The notes below the pieces were generated by a model. It was given only the letters and a program-made list of their open reading frames with translations, was not told the DNA's origin and made no database searches. From Pseudomonas sp. ADAK18 (GTDB lineage: Bacteria; Pseudomonadota; Gammaproteobacteria; Pseudomonadales; Pseudomonadaceae), in contig NZ_CP052859.1 in the NCBI RefSeq assembly GCF_012935695.1, positions 3,265,001 to 3,329,000 of the forward strand: a stretch of DNA of 64,000 nucleotides, written 5' to 3'. Below are positions 35,938 to 43,961 of the stretch, piece by piece (the first letter of the stretch is position 1; every line of letters starts with the position of its first letter). The translations under genes were made by a program, and so were the position numbers.

Positions 35938-38088
35938 TTATAGGCGCTTACCCATCAACGGATCGCTGATACTGTGTTCTCCCGTCTCGATCCGCCCCGC
36001 CACCCGGCGCATCCAGCCATGTTCATCACGTAGCTTGAAGTCATACCAGCCACCGCTGGGCTGACAGGAGAACGTGCGTTGCAGGGTACCGCCGCCCGGT
36101 ATATCAAAGAGCCAAGGGCCTTGCTTGGTGTAAGGACAGCGACCGATGCTGACCGACGTCGAGCGCCTACCGTTGTTGATCAACGTCAGTAGCAGAGCGT
36201 CTCCACGATAGGACACTAACAATTCGGGCTCGTCACGTTTCAGATTCCCCTGAAATGAACGATGGAAGCCGTTCGGCCCCAACAGCCAGAGCTTGTAGGC
36301 GCTAAGGGTTTGCCATGTATCACTGAGGGTTTTGCCGGCTTCCACGGTGTAGCGCCGTGGTATGTCTTCCAGGCGCAGACGGTCGTAGACGTGGAACACC
36401 GCGCCTTGCTCACCACGGTTAATGAAGTCCAGGGTCAGCGATCGGGCGCGACGGTCAGCCGAAGCCTCGACGCTCAAGCTATATGGCAACGCTCGGGATG
36501 GCCGCGCCATACGTTCCTGATGCGGCGCCTGTTGCCGGCCCACCGCTGGCAGAGCGACCTGGGCCAGTTGCTCCTGGCGCTGGCGCAGCAAGTCAGCGGC
36601 CTGTCGGGTGGTGGTGTGCAGCGGCGGCAGGGTTTCGGTGTTGGGGTTGACGAAGTTGAACGCCGACGTGAGGTCGCCACACACCGCCCGACGCCAGGCG
36701 CTGATATTGGGTTCGCGCACCCCAAAGCGTTTTTCCAGAAACTGCAGTACCGAGGTGTGATCAAACGCTTGGGAGTTGACCCAACCGCCACGGCTCCACG
36801 GCGACAGAACCAGCATCGGCACCCTTGGGCCTGGCCCGTAGACGCCGCCATCGGGCTTGGGTTGCTGGGTCGAACCGGGTGGCGCCGGGTGGGTGAAAAT
36901 CTCACTGTCGAACTTCACCGTGGACTTGCCGGCGAAGCTGCCATCCAGCCGCTTTGACGGGGCCGACGGCGACGGCACATGGTCGAAGAAACCATCGTTT
37001 TCATCGTAGTTGACCAACAACACGGTCTTGCTCCAGACCTGCGGGTTGTCGGTCAACGCCTTGAGAATCTCCTGGGTGAACCAGCCGCCCTGCACCGGAC
37101 TGGAAGGCCCAGGGTGTTCGGAGTAATTGGCCGGGGCGACGATCCAACTCACCTGAGGCAGGCGTCCACCGTGCACATCATCGCGAAAGCCCTGGATAAT
37201 CGCTTCCAGTTGGCTACCACCGCTGGCTGGGAGGGTGTTGCCGTTGCCCTTGTACAACGGCACCCGGGCATTGAGTTGATCGCTGTAAGGCACAAAGGCC
37301 GTAAAGTCTTTCGGTGGCTGCGCGGGGTTGCCGGCAGCAACACTGGCGGCGCGGTACTGGCGAAAGCCGGCCAATGGGTTATCGCCAAAGTTGTCCGGCA
37401 AGAACTGATAGACCTTCCAACTGACGCCCGCCTCTTCCAGGCGTTCGGGATAGGTTTTCCAGGTGTAGCCCACCGTCACGGCGCCAGGACCATCCCACTC
37501 GTTAACCACCGCCGCCACATTGGCCCCGGTCGGCCCGTTGGTGCCGGTCCAGTGGAACAACCGATTAGGGTTGGTGCCGGCGTGCACCGAACAATGGTAG
37601 GCATCGCACAGGGTGAAGGTATTAGCCAGGGCAAACTGGAATGGCAACTCCTGCTCGCGGTAGTAACCCATGGACGTGGACGTCTTGAACGTCGGCCAGG
37701 CATTCATCCGGCCGCTGCCCCAGGCGGCATGCTCATCCACCCAGGAATGCGGTGTACCGTTGACCCGCTGTGCGTTGCCGCGCGAACTGTCCAGGTGATA
37801 GGGCAATACCCGCCGCCCGACACCCTGCTGCTCCCAGACCTTGTGCTTGCCGGGTAGCGGAATGGTGAAGCGGTCACTGAAGCCACGGACACCGGGCAAG
37901 GTGCCGAAGTAGTGATCGAAGGAGCGGTTCTCCTGCATCAGGATCACCACGTGCTCGACATCCTTGATCGTGCCGGTGCGGTTGTTAGCGGGGATCGCCA
38001 GGGCCTGGCGGATGGAGTCGGGCAGCAGCGTGAAGGTTGACCCGATAGCGGCCGCCTGTAGCAGCCTCCTGCGTGTGAGAGTTGGCAT
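35938..38088 (-). CDS. Phosphocholine-specific phospholipase C, Tat-exported
   Basis: This protein of about 716 residues starts with a twin-arginine signal (TRRRLLQAA). It then has the metallo-esterase signature VEHVVILMQENRSFDHYFGTL and the NYDENDGFFDHVPSP metal loop of the PlcH/PlcN family. Two C-terminal beta domains complete the usual length of about 700-730 residues. It hydrolyses phosphatidylcholine and possibly sphingomyelin outside the cell. I choose the ATG at 38088 because the Tat signal starts there; a TTG at 38124 gives a longer form. No plcR-type partner follows. Confidence 0.9.
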   Translation of the reverse strand: MPTLTRRRLLQAAAIGSTFTLLPDSIRQALAIPANNRTGTIKDVEHVVILMQENRSFDHYFGTLPGVRGFSDRFTIPLPGKHKVWEQQGVGRRVLPYHLDSSRGNAQRVNGTPHSWVDEHAAWGSGRMNAWPTFKTSTSMGYYREQELPFQFALANTFTLCDAYHCSVHAGTNPNRLFHWTGTNGPTGANVAAVVNEWDGPGAVTVGYTWKTYPERLEEAGVSWKVYQFLPDNFGDNPLAGFRQYRAASVAAGNPAQPPKDFTAFVPYSDQLNARVPLYKGNGNTLPASGGSQLEAIIQGFRDDVHGGRLPQVSWIVAPANYSEHPGPSSPVQGGWFTQEILKALTDNPQVWSKTVLLVNYDENDGFFDHVPSPSAPSKRLDGSFAGKSTVKFDSEIFTHPAPPGSTQQPKPDGGVYGPGPRVPMLVLSPWSRGGWVNSQAFDHTSVLQFLEKRFGVREPNISAWRRAVCGDLTSAFNFVNPNTETLPPLHTTTRQAADLLRQRQEQLAQVALPAVGRQQAPHQERMARPSRALPYSLSVEASADRRARSLTLDFINRGEQGAVFHVYDRLRLEDIPRRYTVEAGKTLSDTWQTLSAYKLWLLGPNGFHRSFQGNLKRDEPELLVSYRGDALLLTLINNGRRSTSVSIGRCPYTKQGPWLFDIPGGGTLQRTFSCQPSGGWYDFKLRDEHGWMRRVAGRIETGEHSISDPLMGKRL

Positions 38089-38229
38089 AAAACTATTCAA
38101 TCCCTTGGAGTTCTTGAACGACAAAGAAAGACTCAGGGCAAGGTAGAGGCTTCAAGAGACAAATAAATTACACCGGAGAGAAAAGACTGAAAAACTGTGA
38201 TCAGTCTCCCTGCAAAAGTCTACGCGCAC

Positions 38230-38263
38230 AAAAAAGCCGAACGGGTTAGCGTTCGGCTTTTTT
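38230..38263 (-). terminator. Perfect terminator of the former tRNA-Pro gene
   Basis: Arms aaaaaagccgaacg and cgttcggctttttt are perfect complements around a 6-base loop, so the site works in both directions. It lies 11 bases beyond the CCA end of the tRNA-Pro fragment and faces away from it, as expected for a tRNA terminator left behind by integration. Confidence 0.9.
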
Positions 38264-38274
38264 ACTGAAATATA

Positions 38275-38322
38275 TGGTCGGGACGGAGTGATTCGAACAC
38301 TCGACCCCTAGCACCCCATGCT
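38275..38322 (-). other. Prophage attachment site: 3' part of tRNA-Pro(GGG)
   Basis: Read on the minus strand this is the 3' portion of a proline tRNA: loop ATGGGGT with anticodon GGG, the T arm GAGTG-TTCGAAT-CACTC, acceptor strand CGTCCCG, discriminator A and CCA. The 5' half needed to pair with the acceptor strand (CGGGACG) is absent upstream, so it is not a working tRNA. This is the signature of integration at a tRNA 3' end; the intact gene should be at the far right end of the element. Confidence 0.85.
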
Positions 38323-38557
38323 TGGACCTAAACAAACCTAACCTATTGATCATAGTAGTTTTTACAGCGTTTCAGGCACAGCAAATACAGCAGTTTATTG
38401 TGCTTATGCAAACGGTAAACCGTGGCCTGTAGCGTAGGTTTTGCGCATACCGGCACAGAACATTACCACCCTCCTCCGGCGTCCTGCCGACCGAACACCA
38501 AAACCAAATCCCCTACAGCTCGTCGCCTCAAATCGCACAACCCGCAAACCTCGATTA

Positions 38558-38573
38558 CTGTATGCACATACAG
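38558..38573 (+). promoter_or_regulatory. LexA (SOS) box
   Basis: CTGTATGCACATACAG is a perfect palindrome that fits the LexA consensus of gamma-proteobacteria. It lies 25 bases before the ATG of the gene at 38599. Confidence 0.75.
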
Positions 38574-38598
38574 CACTCAATTAAGCAGTTTGCCCACC

Positions 38599-39345
38599 AT
38601 GAACCCCAAAGAGCTCAGAACGGCATGGATGGCCAAATGGCGTAAAGCCCTCGACGATCACGAGTTTCGAATGTCTAACCCGGAGGCATACCGAACTCTC
38701 CGCCATTGGGATGCCCGCGATATGCTTGCGGCCGGCGTCATCGATGAGATGGAGAAGCTGGAGATGGACGAGCTGGTCAGCGCCGCCTACTGGCACGCCG
38801 TCGAGGAACTAATAGTGCCTATCGACAGGTACAAACCTAGCGGCCATTACGATGTCATGCCCAGGGACGGCTCCCCCTGCATCGGTAGCATTGCCAATGG
38901 CACCTATCGTTCGGCAGAAAGCCCCGAACTCTCAGGATTCGATGGCAGGATGCTTGAAGACAAGCAAGGCATGCGGCTGGTGTTTCGCTATGGCGGGGAG
39001 TCCTGGCCCATGAACGGGCTGGCGCTGACATCGGCCACCGGTGAGATCTACGACCTGGTGCAGACAGCCCAGTTTATCAATGGGGTGCTCTATCCAAATA
39101 TCGACGATGCGGATGCATACCGGGCGCTGGTTGATACAGCGCAGATCGCCTTAGAGACTCACGACTTCGACACCTATAGGAAGGCACGCCCCTTGCTACT
39201 AGCTGCTGAGTTCATCAAATGCACCGAATGCCTGGACAAGTTCGACCTGAGGGAGGACTGCCATGTATGCGCGGGTTACGGATTCCTGCCAAAAAGGCAG
39301 CCCCACGCACACTCACGTACCAGGACCAACGCCGAGCCCTACTGA
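38599..39345 (+). CDS. SOS-regulated hypothetical protein with zinc-ribbon tail
   Basis: This 248-residue protein starts at the ATG at 38599, just behind a LexA box; the frame upstream runs through that box and is not used. The C-terminus has a CxxC-x9-CxxC motif (CTEC and CHVC) that would bind zinc. The middle is mixed and acidic, with no known domain that I recognise. It lies 277 bases inside the attachment site, on the strand opposite to the phage late genes, as cargo genes often do. DNA damage, which also induces prophages, should raise its expression. Confidence 0.7.
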   Translation: MNPKELRTAWMAKWRKALDDHEFRMSNPEAYRTLRHWDARDMLAAGVIDEMEKLEMDELVSAAYWHAVEELIVPIDRYKPSGHYDVMPRDGSPCIGSIANGTYRSAESPELSGFDGRMLEDKQGMRLVFRYGGESWPMNGLALTSATGEIYDLVQTAQFINGVLYPNIDDADAYRALVDTAQIALETHDFDTYRKARPLLLAAEFIKCTECLDKFDLREDCHVCAGYGFLPKRQPHAHSRTRTNAEPY

Positions 39346-39473
39346 TGCGACGGCGTTCACGACGAAGGCTGCGCATGCCTCGACTCTAGCAGCGAAGTTA
39401 AAGCTAATTACTCTATAAATGGAACGCGGCAGGGGCCATCGACCCCTGCTGTCATTTCGGCGAGCCCACAGGC

Positions 39474-40292
39474 TCATTCCTTAGATTTGTTCACCAGCTT
39501 CGTTCCTCTACCCACCCGTAGTACCTTCGAAACCACATTGCGCAGATTATTGTCTACGACCCCAAGTAGGCGACGCCCTAGTTCTTCCGGCCGGCCGCTG
39601 AATGACGTCACATGGAAATATTCATGATCGTCAGGAGACGTCCCTGAAAAATAGTAATTTGAGACGCAGCACCGAGGTGTTTCAGCGCGAACCCCGCTCA
39701 CTGAATGCCAGGAGTACTTGTTCGTGTCCATCACCACCAGGCGGTTGAACAGAGCAGTGATGGTTTTCTGCTTTTTCACCTTATGGTCCCACAGCTCAAA
39801 GTTGCCGCCGTTTTCCAAGGCCCAGTTGGGAGACACGTAATACAGCAGGTTCAAGCGGCGATATAGATTGCGCTCGCCATCGTGACTGTTGTCGATATGT
39901 GGATTGAGAAAATCGTCCTTGAACATCATCGACAGACCACCAGCATAGAGGCTTGGGTCGGGAACGATATCGTGCATTCCAACCAACTGAGCGACCTTGC
40001 TCACAACCGAGTGATGCTGCATCGCGTAAGTGATGGCGCTTAAAATTTGCGGATAGTCAGATAGATCGGTGAGCGTTTTTTTCTTCTCGCGAAACGATTG
40101 GCGGTCAAAGAAACCATCCGCATTGCGTGGAAACGCATCGTAGATGTTCTGGGCCATCTCGGCTGTGAGTAGTTCGTCTACAACGAAGTGGCGGGTATGG
40201 GTTCCCTCAGGGCTATTCCATTGCCTTTGGATATCGGTGCCCAGCTCATCAAGTCGATTGACGATGAGTGATGCAATTTGAGTGACTTCCAT
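39474..40292 (-). CDS. 2-Oxoglutarate/Fe(II) dioxygenase (prolyl-4-hydroxylase-like)
   Basis: This 272-residue protein has the double-stranded beta-helix signature: iron ligands HxD in NPHIDNSH, a tail His in YSWHSVSGV, and an Arg in ETPRCC for 2-oxoglutarate. It would hydroxylate a protein or small molecule; the substrate is unknown. AAGGA precedes the ATG at 40292. It lies between the lysis genes and the attachment site as edge cargo. GC and codon use seem lower than in the surrounding chromosome. Related proteins occur in surface-polysaccharide loci as well. Confidence 0.78.
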   Translation of the reverse strand: MEVTQIASLIVNRLDELGTDIQRQWNSPEGTHTRHFVVDELLTAEMAQNIYDAFPRNADGFFDRQSFREKKKTLTDLSDYPQILSAITYAMQHHSVVSKVAQLVGMHDIVPDPSLYAGGLSMMFKDDFLNPHIDNSHDGERNLYRRLNLLYYVSPNWALENGGNFELWDHKVKKQKTITALFNRLVVMDTNKYSWHSVSGVRAETPRCCVSNYYFSGTSPDDHEYFHVTSFSGRPEELGRRLLGVVDNNLRNVVSKVLRVGRGTKLVNKSKE

Positions 40293-40440
40293 TTGGGATC
40301 CTTGCTTGCTGTCTGGTGGCAATTTAGTGGCAGGCATTATTCCCGAAATTGAGCTAAGTATCAAAGCCGATACAAATCACCACAAACGCCTTCGTATCTC
40401 CCTTAATCCGTCCCTGTTATTCAATCACTGCACCGACAGC

Positions 40441-40471
40441 GGCCCCCGTTCGACTCCTGGTGCCGGCACCA
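40441..40471 (+). other. Second tRNA 3'-end fragment (tRNA-Thr-like)
   Basis: The stretch ends gttcgact-cctgg-tgccggc-acca, with a T loop, a seven-base acceptor strand and CCA, as in a threonine tRNA. The matching 5' part is missing and the T stem is imperfect. It may be an old attachment site. Confidence 0.5.
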
Positions 40472-40477
40472 TACAAA

Positions 40478-40513
40478 ACAAGGGCTTTCAGCAATGCAGG
40501 CCCTTTGTTTTTC
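40478..40513 (+). terminator. Terminator after the tRNA-like fragment
   Basis: An imperfect stem (acaagggc... / ...ggccctttgt) is followed by a T-run on the plus strand. It faces away from the tRNA-like fragment, as the terminator of a tRNA gene would. Confidence 0.55.
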
Positions 40514-40587
40514 TGCCAAACGTACAAATAGACGTACATTGTTTTATGAGGCTCGCGAGTTATCCCCAGAGTCGCCCATCTGAAAGA

Positions 40588-41121
40588 TCATTTCCCGGCA
40601 CCCTGCCCCGATACCGTTTTGACATACGCCTGGCAAGCCCGTAGCGCGATCAATCCTTCGTCGCCGGCGCCGCTGATGGCGAGAATTCGTTGAGCATGCG
40701 CTGGGTCAAGTCGGGCTCTCTGGGCTCCATGAACCACGCCGGCGGAGCCGGGATCGGTAGACACGTTGCAGCCACTGGCTGAATCCGTGGTGTCGATAAG
40801 GACTGACAGCCGCAGGTCAGAAGTAGCAAGACGGTCACGCAGGCGGGCCTGGTTACGTTGGGCATCGGAAAGTTCTCGGGTGCGTTGTTGGTCGGAGGTG
40901 GCCAGTTGTTGCTCTAGTGCCAAGCGCTTGGCCTGATCGGCTTTCGCCTGGGCCGAGGCCGCGCCGCTGATGAGGGCTAGGTCGTCTTGGTACAGGTTGG
41001 CCTGCTTGGACAGCTGATCGCCGTAGCGCCACTCCTGGATCTGCCAGGCTCCAGCGAAGCTTGCGGCCATAGCCAGCAGGATCAGCACCGCCAGAACGAC
41101 CAGCTTCTGCACCGGCGTCAC
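40588..41121 (-). CDS. Rz: Rz i-spanin (phage lysis)
   Basis: This 177-residue inner-membrane spanin has one N-terminal membrane helix (LVVLAVLILLAMAAS) and a long coiled-coil periplasmic part. It starts at GTG 41121, overlapping the lysozyme stop codon (GTGA). With the nested Rz1 lipoprotein it bridges the two membranes and fuses them at lysis. It is the last late gene before the attachment region. Confidence 0.87.
   Translation of the reverse strand: MTPVQKLVVLAVLILLAMAASFAGAWQIQEWRYGDQLSKQANLYQDDLALISGAASAQAKADQAKRLALEQQLATSDQQRTRELSDAQRNQARLRDRLATSDLRLSVLIDTTDSASGCNVSTDPGSAGVVHGAQRARLDPAHAQRILAISGAGDEGLIALRACQAYVKTVSGQGAGK
40650..40865 (-). CDS. Rz1: Rz1 o-spanin lipoprotein nested in Rz
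   Basis: This 71-residue lipoprotein lies entirely inside Rz in another frame. It has a signal peptide with lipobox LTCGC near residue 18 and a Pro-rich mature part (PIPAPPAW), as outer-membrane spanin subunits do. It pairs with Rz in the periplasm. The nested arrangement is the same as in lambda. Confidence 0.87.
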   Translation of the reverse strand: MPNVTRPACVTVLLLLTCGCQSLSTPRIQPVAATCLPIPAPPAWFMEPREPDLTQRMLNEFSPSAAPATKD

Positions 41122-41543
41122 GCCAGCGCCCTGCGCACGCCTTCGGCCAGCACTGCATCCGGATAGGCATAGCCCGCGTTCTCGTGATGGATGATCGCCT
41201 TGACGAAGCCGCGCATGACCGGCGCCTGGGTCAGATCGATCTCGGCGCCTGGCGCGGTACCGGTGTTCGACTCTACGGCACGAACATACGCCGCCGTGTC
41301 GTTTTCCACCGACGGTGCCCACCGGCTGACGATGGCCTTCACGGTTTTGAGCCCATGCTTCCGCTGGTAGGTCAGCAGCACTTTACCCAGGGCTCGGATA
41401 CCGTTCTCGGGCGTGTCGAACCGGGCGAACCGCTTCTCGATAGCCGGGTCTGGCTTGAGCTGGCCCTGCCACTGGTTGGCCGGGTTGTAATCGATGTTGC
41501 CCGGGTTGCGGTTGCGCACCCCACGGGTCTCGGTGATCGGCAT
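41118..41543 (-). CDS. Phage muralytic/structural protein (endolysin candidate)
   Basis: This 141-residue protein begins RGVRNRNPGNIDYN, the start typical of a family found in Pseudomonas prophages and usually named structural protein or lysozyme. Its position directly before Rz/Rz1 argues that it is the endolysin. No signal peptide is seen, so a holin should exist elsewhere; none is evident in this lysis block. GGAG precedes the ATG at 41543. The catalytic residues are not certain. Confidence 0.75.
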   Translation of the reverse strand: MPITETRGVRNRNPGNIDYNPANQWQGQLKPDPAIEKRFARFDTPENGIRALGKVLLTYQRKHGLKTVKAIVSRWAPSVENDTAAYVRAVESNTGTAPGAEIDLTQAPVMRGFVKAIIHHENAGYAYPDAVLAEGVRRALA

Positions 41544-41559
41544 GGCTTTACTCCAGGCG

Positions 41560-41583
41560 AAAAAAAGCCCGCTCAAGGCGGGC
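41560..41583 (-). terminator. Terminator-like hairpin before the lysis gene
   Basis: gcccgc/gcgggc stem followed on the minus strand by a run of seven T, then directly by the ribosome-binding site of the next gene. Confidence 0.7.
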
Positions 41584-41600
41584 ATCGGTGTGCGGCATTG

Positions 41601-42155
41601 CTACGCAGGGACTTCGGGCCATTCAATAGCCAACGGGTAGTCCGGCTGCTCCGGCACTCGGTTGAGCGCAACACGGTATTTCTTCCAGGACTTCAAGGCC
41701 GCCAGGTCAGCGTCCGTGGCTTCGTCGACATCGACTGCATCCTGTAGCGGTGCGATCGCGTAGTCGGCGGCCGCGCGCAATCGGGTGATCTCTGCCTGGG
41801 CGACTTCCAGCGGGTCAACTGCAGGTGGAGGCGATTGCGGCATCTTCTGGGGTGGCAAGGCCTCGACCGCCACATGCAGGGTGATGCTGTGCGCCAGGTC
41901 TGCGGGCTCGCCGTCTTTGTCGATGCTTACCGCGAGTACCGCATCGTTGTAGCTGATCGCCACCGTGCAGCCGGCGTCCGCCTGGTTGAGCGCGTAGCCC
42001 CAACCTTCGGGTGGCGGGGCCATTCCGAGCGTACCGTGAATCAGGTACTGGCCAGCCCGGGGATGCTCTGTGGAGATCGTGTTGACGCCTAGCGAAGTCA
42101 CGTTGAGTAGCGTGCCGTCGGCACCGAGAATATTTATAGCTGCGCGAGTCGTCAT
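41601..42155 (-). CDS. Tail fibre assembly chaperone
   Basis: This 184-residue protein carries the C-terminal pattern of phage tail fibre assembly proteins ([19 protein letters not shown]). It helps fold the fibre encoded immediately upstream. The start codon is directly adjacent to the fibre stop. Confidence 0.88.
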   Translation of the reverse strand: MTTRAAINILGADGTLLNVTSLGVNTISTEHPRAGQYLIHGTLGMAPPPEGWGYALNQADAGCTVAISYNDAVLAVSIDKDGEPADLAHSITLHVAVEALPPQKMPQSPPPAVDPLEVAQAEITRLRAAADYAIAPLQDAVDVDEATDADLAALKSWKKYRVALNRVPEQPDYPLAIEWPEVPA

Positions 42156-42905
42156 TTAGATAGCCTTCAGTGTGCCGTCGGCGGCTCGGGTGGTGTTGCC
42201 GGTGTGGTATACGAAATTGAAGCTTTCTGTGCCGTAGTCGCCACTGCGGAACCCGAGCGTCTTTCCTGGAGAGGTTCCCATCCAAAGCTGCGAGCCGAGG
42301 TTACCTCCACCCGGAAAAGCCAGGTTGAGCAGTGTTCCGAACGGCACAGGTTTAAACTGCGTGCCATCAGCAATTACGCCAAAACCGGTTTCCCAAACGT
42401 TCATGGTTGTGTAGATAGAGCTGTTCCCAATGGCCGCACGCGCCCCAAGTCCAAGCATGGGAACGGAAAGCGCCTGACCCGCTCCAGTACCAAAACTGGC
42501 TGTGGCCAAAGCTCCCAAGCCTAAGTTTGCCCGTGCTGAAGCCTGCGTTGCCGCCCCTGTCCCACCCTTAGCCACTGGCACGATGTTCTCTGTCGAGACA
42601 GAGCCTAGACCTGCCAGCGTGGCCCCCCATTGCTGAACCATCTGGTTCACTGCGTCGGCCAAAGCCTTGGGGTACCCATTGACCGGAACAATCCCGTAAG
42701 CGGCGCCAGCGGAAGTCGCTCCACGATAGGTAGGAGAAATCGAGATAGACGTGTCGCTCGCGGCGTTGGTGACTTGATAAATTCCATTGTCAGGCCCGAC
42801 AAACATATCTCCGGACCGACAGTTTGAAAACTTTGTTCCAGCGCCAGTGACCACGGCGTTTCCGTTGGTGACGGTGACCGTCCCTTCTGTGTACCAAGAA
42901 GACAT
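42156..42905 (-). CDS. Tail fibre protein
   Basis: This 249-residue protein has an N-terminal beta-rich module, the PVAKGGTGAATQASARANLG collar motif seen in many phage fibres, and a Gly-rich C-terminal receptor-binding part. It follows the J-like tip protein genes and precedes the assembly chaperone. The receptor cannot be deduced. Confidence 0.87.
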   Translation of the reverse strand: MSSWYTEGTVTVTNGNAVVTGAGTKFSNCRSGDMFVGPDNGIYQVTNAASDTSISISPTYRGATSAGAAYGIVPVNGYPKALADAVNQMVQQWGATLAGLGSVSTENIVPVAKGGTGAATQASARANLGLGALATASFGTGAGQALSVPMLGLGARAAIGNSSIYTTMNVWETGFGVIADGTQFKPVPFGTLLNLAFPGGGNLGSQLWMGTSPGKTLGFRSGDYGTESFNFVYHTGNTTRAADGTLKAI

Positions 42906-42922
42906 AGGTTTCTCCAGGCGAT

Positions 42923-42941
42923 AAAAAACCGCTCAAGGCGG
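42923..42941 (-). terminator. Terminator-like hairpin before the fibre gene
   Basis: A short ccgc/gcgg stem is followed on the minus strand by a T-run and the ribosome-binding site of the fibre gene. Confidence 0.5.
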
Positions 42942-42968
42942 CCATTGAATAATCAGAAGCACAAATAA

Positions 42969-43631
42969 TCAGGATAATTGCTTAGCAAATAGTACTGGAT
43001 TATATAGCGTGCTTGATATATCAACACCAACGACCTGCATGATTAATCTGTCGTTAGCGTAGTCCCAAAGCGCATACATATTCCCCTGTCTAGATATTAG
43101 CCCCGCAACATCCATAGCAATATTATTTAAAAGCATGTAATCACCACCAGCCAAGCTTGAGGGCGCCGTCCAGTTTAATCTAGTTTGGCCTTGACCAGTC
43201 TGAGACGAGCCAAGATATGTCCAACTTGTGATCGACCTAGTAAACTGAGCGCATGGTGTTCCGTTATCAAACAGTAGTTTTGATGATCCGTCCCACAAGC
43301 GCATTCCGTAAGTTGCTGTTGGGCTGGATTCAAATGCGGCACAGAACCATTTCCCGTTAGTTGCTACACCTATCAAAGTGTAAAACGAAAAACCAGCCCA
43401 TGCCCCCTGTGTTCCATTGACCAAACAAAAGTAAAGGGTATTTGGTTCAGTTGGCCGCACAAAAACCAATGGTGGCTCGGCGGTAGTTATTGTTTTTGAG
43501 AATTTCACATAATTCCCAGAACTTGAACCGAAACCGGACCATGTCCCTTTCTCAAGAACCACCAATCTGGAAAACTCAGAATCGAGAGTAACCACGTCAT
43601 TGTTATTTACATACCTTAAACCGTAAGACAT
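42969..43631 (-). CDS. Phage tail-tip accessory protein
   Basis: This 220-residue protein begins MSYGLRYVNNNDVVTLDSEF, a start shared by small tail proteins that follow J in Pseudomonas siphophages. The rest is beta-rich, suggesting a receptor-binding or tip decoration role. It is AT-richer than the neighbouring tail genes. Function is inferred from position. Confidence 0.72.
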   Translation of the reverse strand: MSYGLRYVNNNDVVTLDSEFSRLVVLEKGTWSGFGSSSGNYVKFSKTITTAEPPLVFVRPTEPNTLYFCLVNGTQGAWAGFSFYTLIGVATNGKWFCAAFESSPTATYGMRLWDGSSKLLFDNGTPCAQFTRSITSWTYLGSSQTGQGQTRLNWTAPSSLAGGDYMLLNNIAMDVAGLISRQGNMYALWDYANDRLIMQVVGVDISSTLYNPVLFAKQLS

Positions 43632-43961
43632 TTACCTATACCTCATAACCAGCAGCCTTTGCGTTGAGCTGCCTAGCGGGCCATCGTTACTTTGCCTGTT
43701 ACCAAACCATACTCTAACGAGACCGGTCAGAACCTCAGGTATGAAACCAATAGCACTAACAAACTGGCCTCCAGTGCCATAAGGAGCAATTGGCACACAA
43801 ACCGCTGAATGAGTAGATGGATTAATTCCGACTATCGGTATATCTACATACCTACCCGCTGTTTTTGGGACGAGGGCCGAATAAGTAATCCCTACTGTAA
43901 ATGAGGTTTCATCAAGTTCGATACTCCCCGTGGCCCCCTTGATTCGCATCCCGTAAATCAT
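43632..43961 (-). CDS. Small phage tail-tip protein
   Basis: This 109-residue beta-rich protein begins MIYGMRIKGATGSIELDETS, similar at its N-terminus to the next gene product. It overlaps the J-like gene stop by one base. Duplicates with similar N-termini suggest a shared docking motif on the tail tip. No known domain is recognised. Confidence 0.68.
   Translation of the reverse strand: MIYGMRIKGATGSIELDETSFTVGITYSALVPKTAGRYVDIPIVGINPSTHSAVCVPIAPYGTGGQFVSAIGFIPEVLTGLVRVWFGNRQSNDGPLGSSTQRLLVMRYR

Noticed and set aside
38231..38262. Terminator of the phospholipase gene
   Set aside because: It lies upstream of that gene's start. Its distance and direction fit the tRNA-Pro fragment.
38275..38322. 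A functional tRNA gene
   Set aside because: The 5' acceptor strand, D arm and most of the anticodon stem are missing; only the 3' part remains.
40588..41322. Rz start upstream at 41322
   Set aside because: The extra residues overlap the lysozyme gene in an Arg-rich shadow frame. The GTG at 41121 is followed directly by the membrane anchor.
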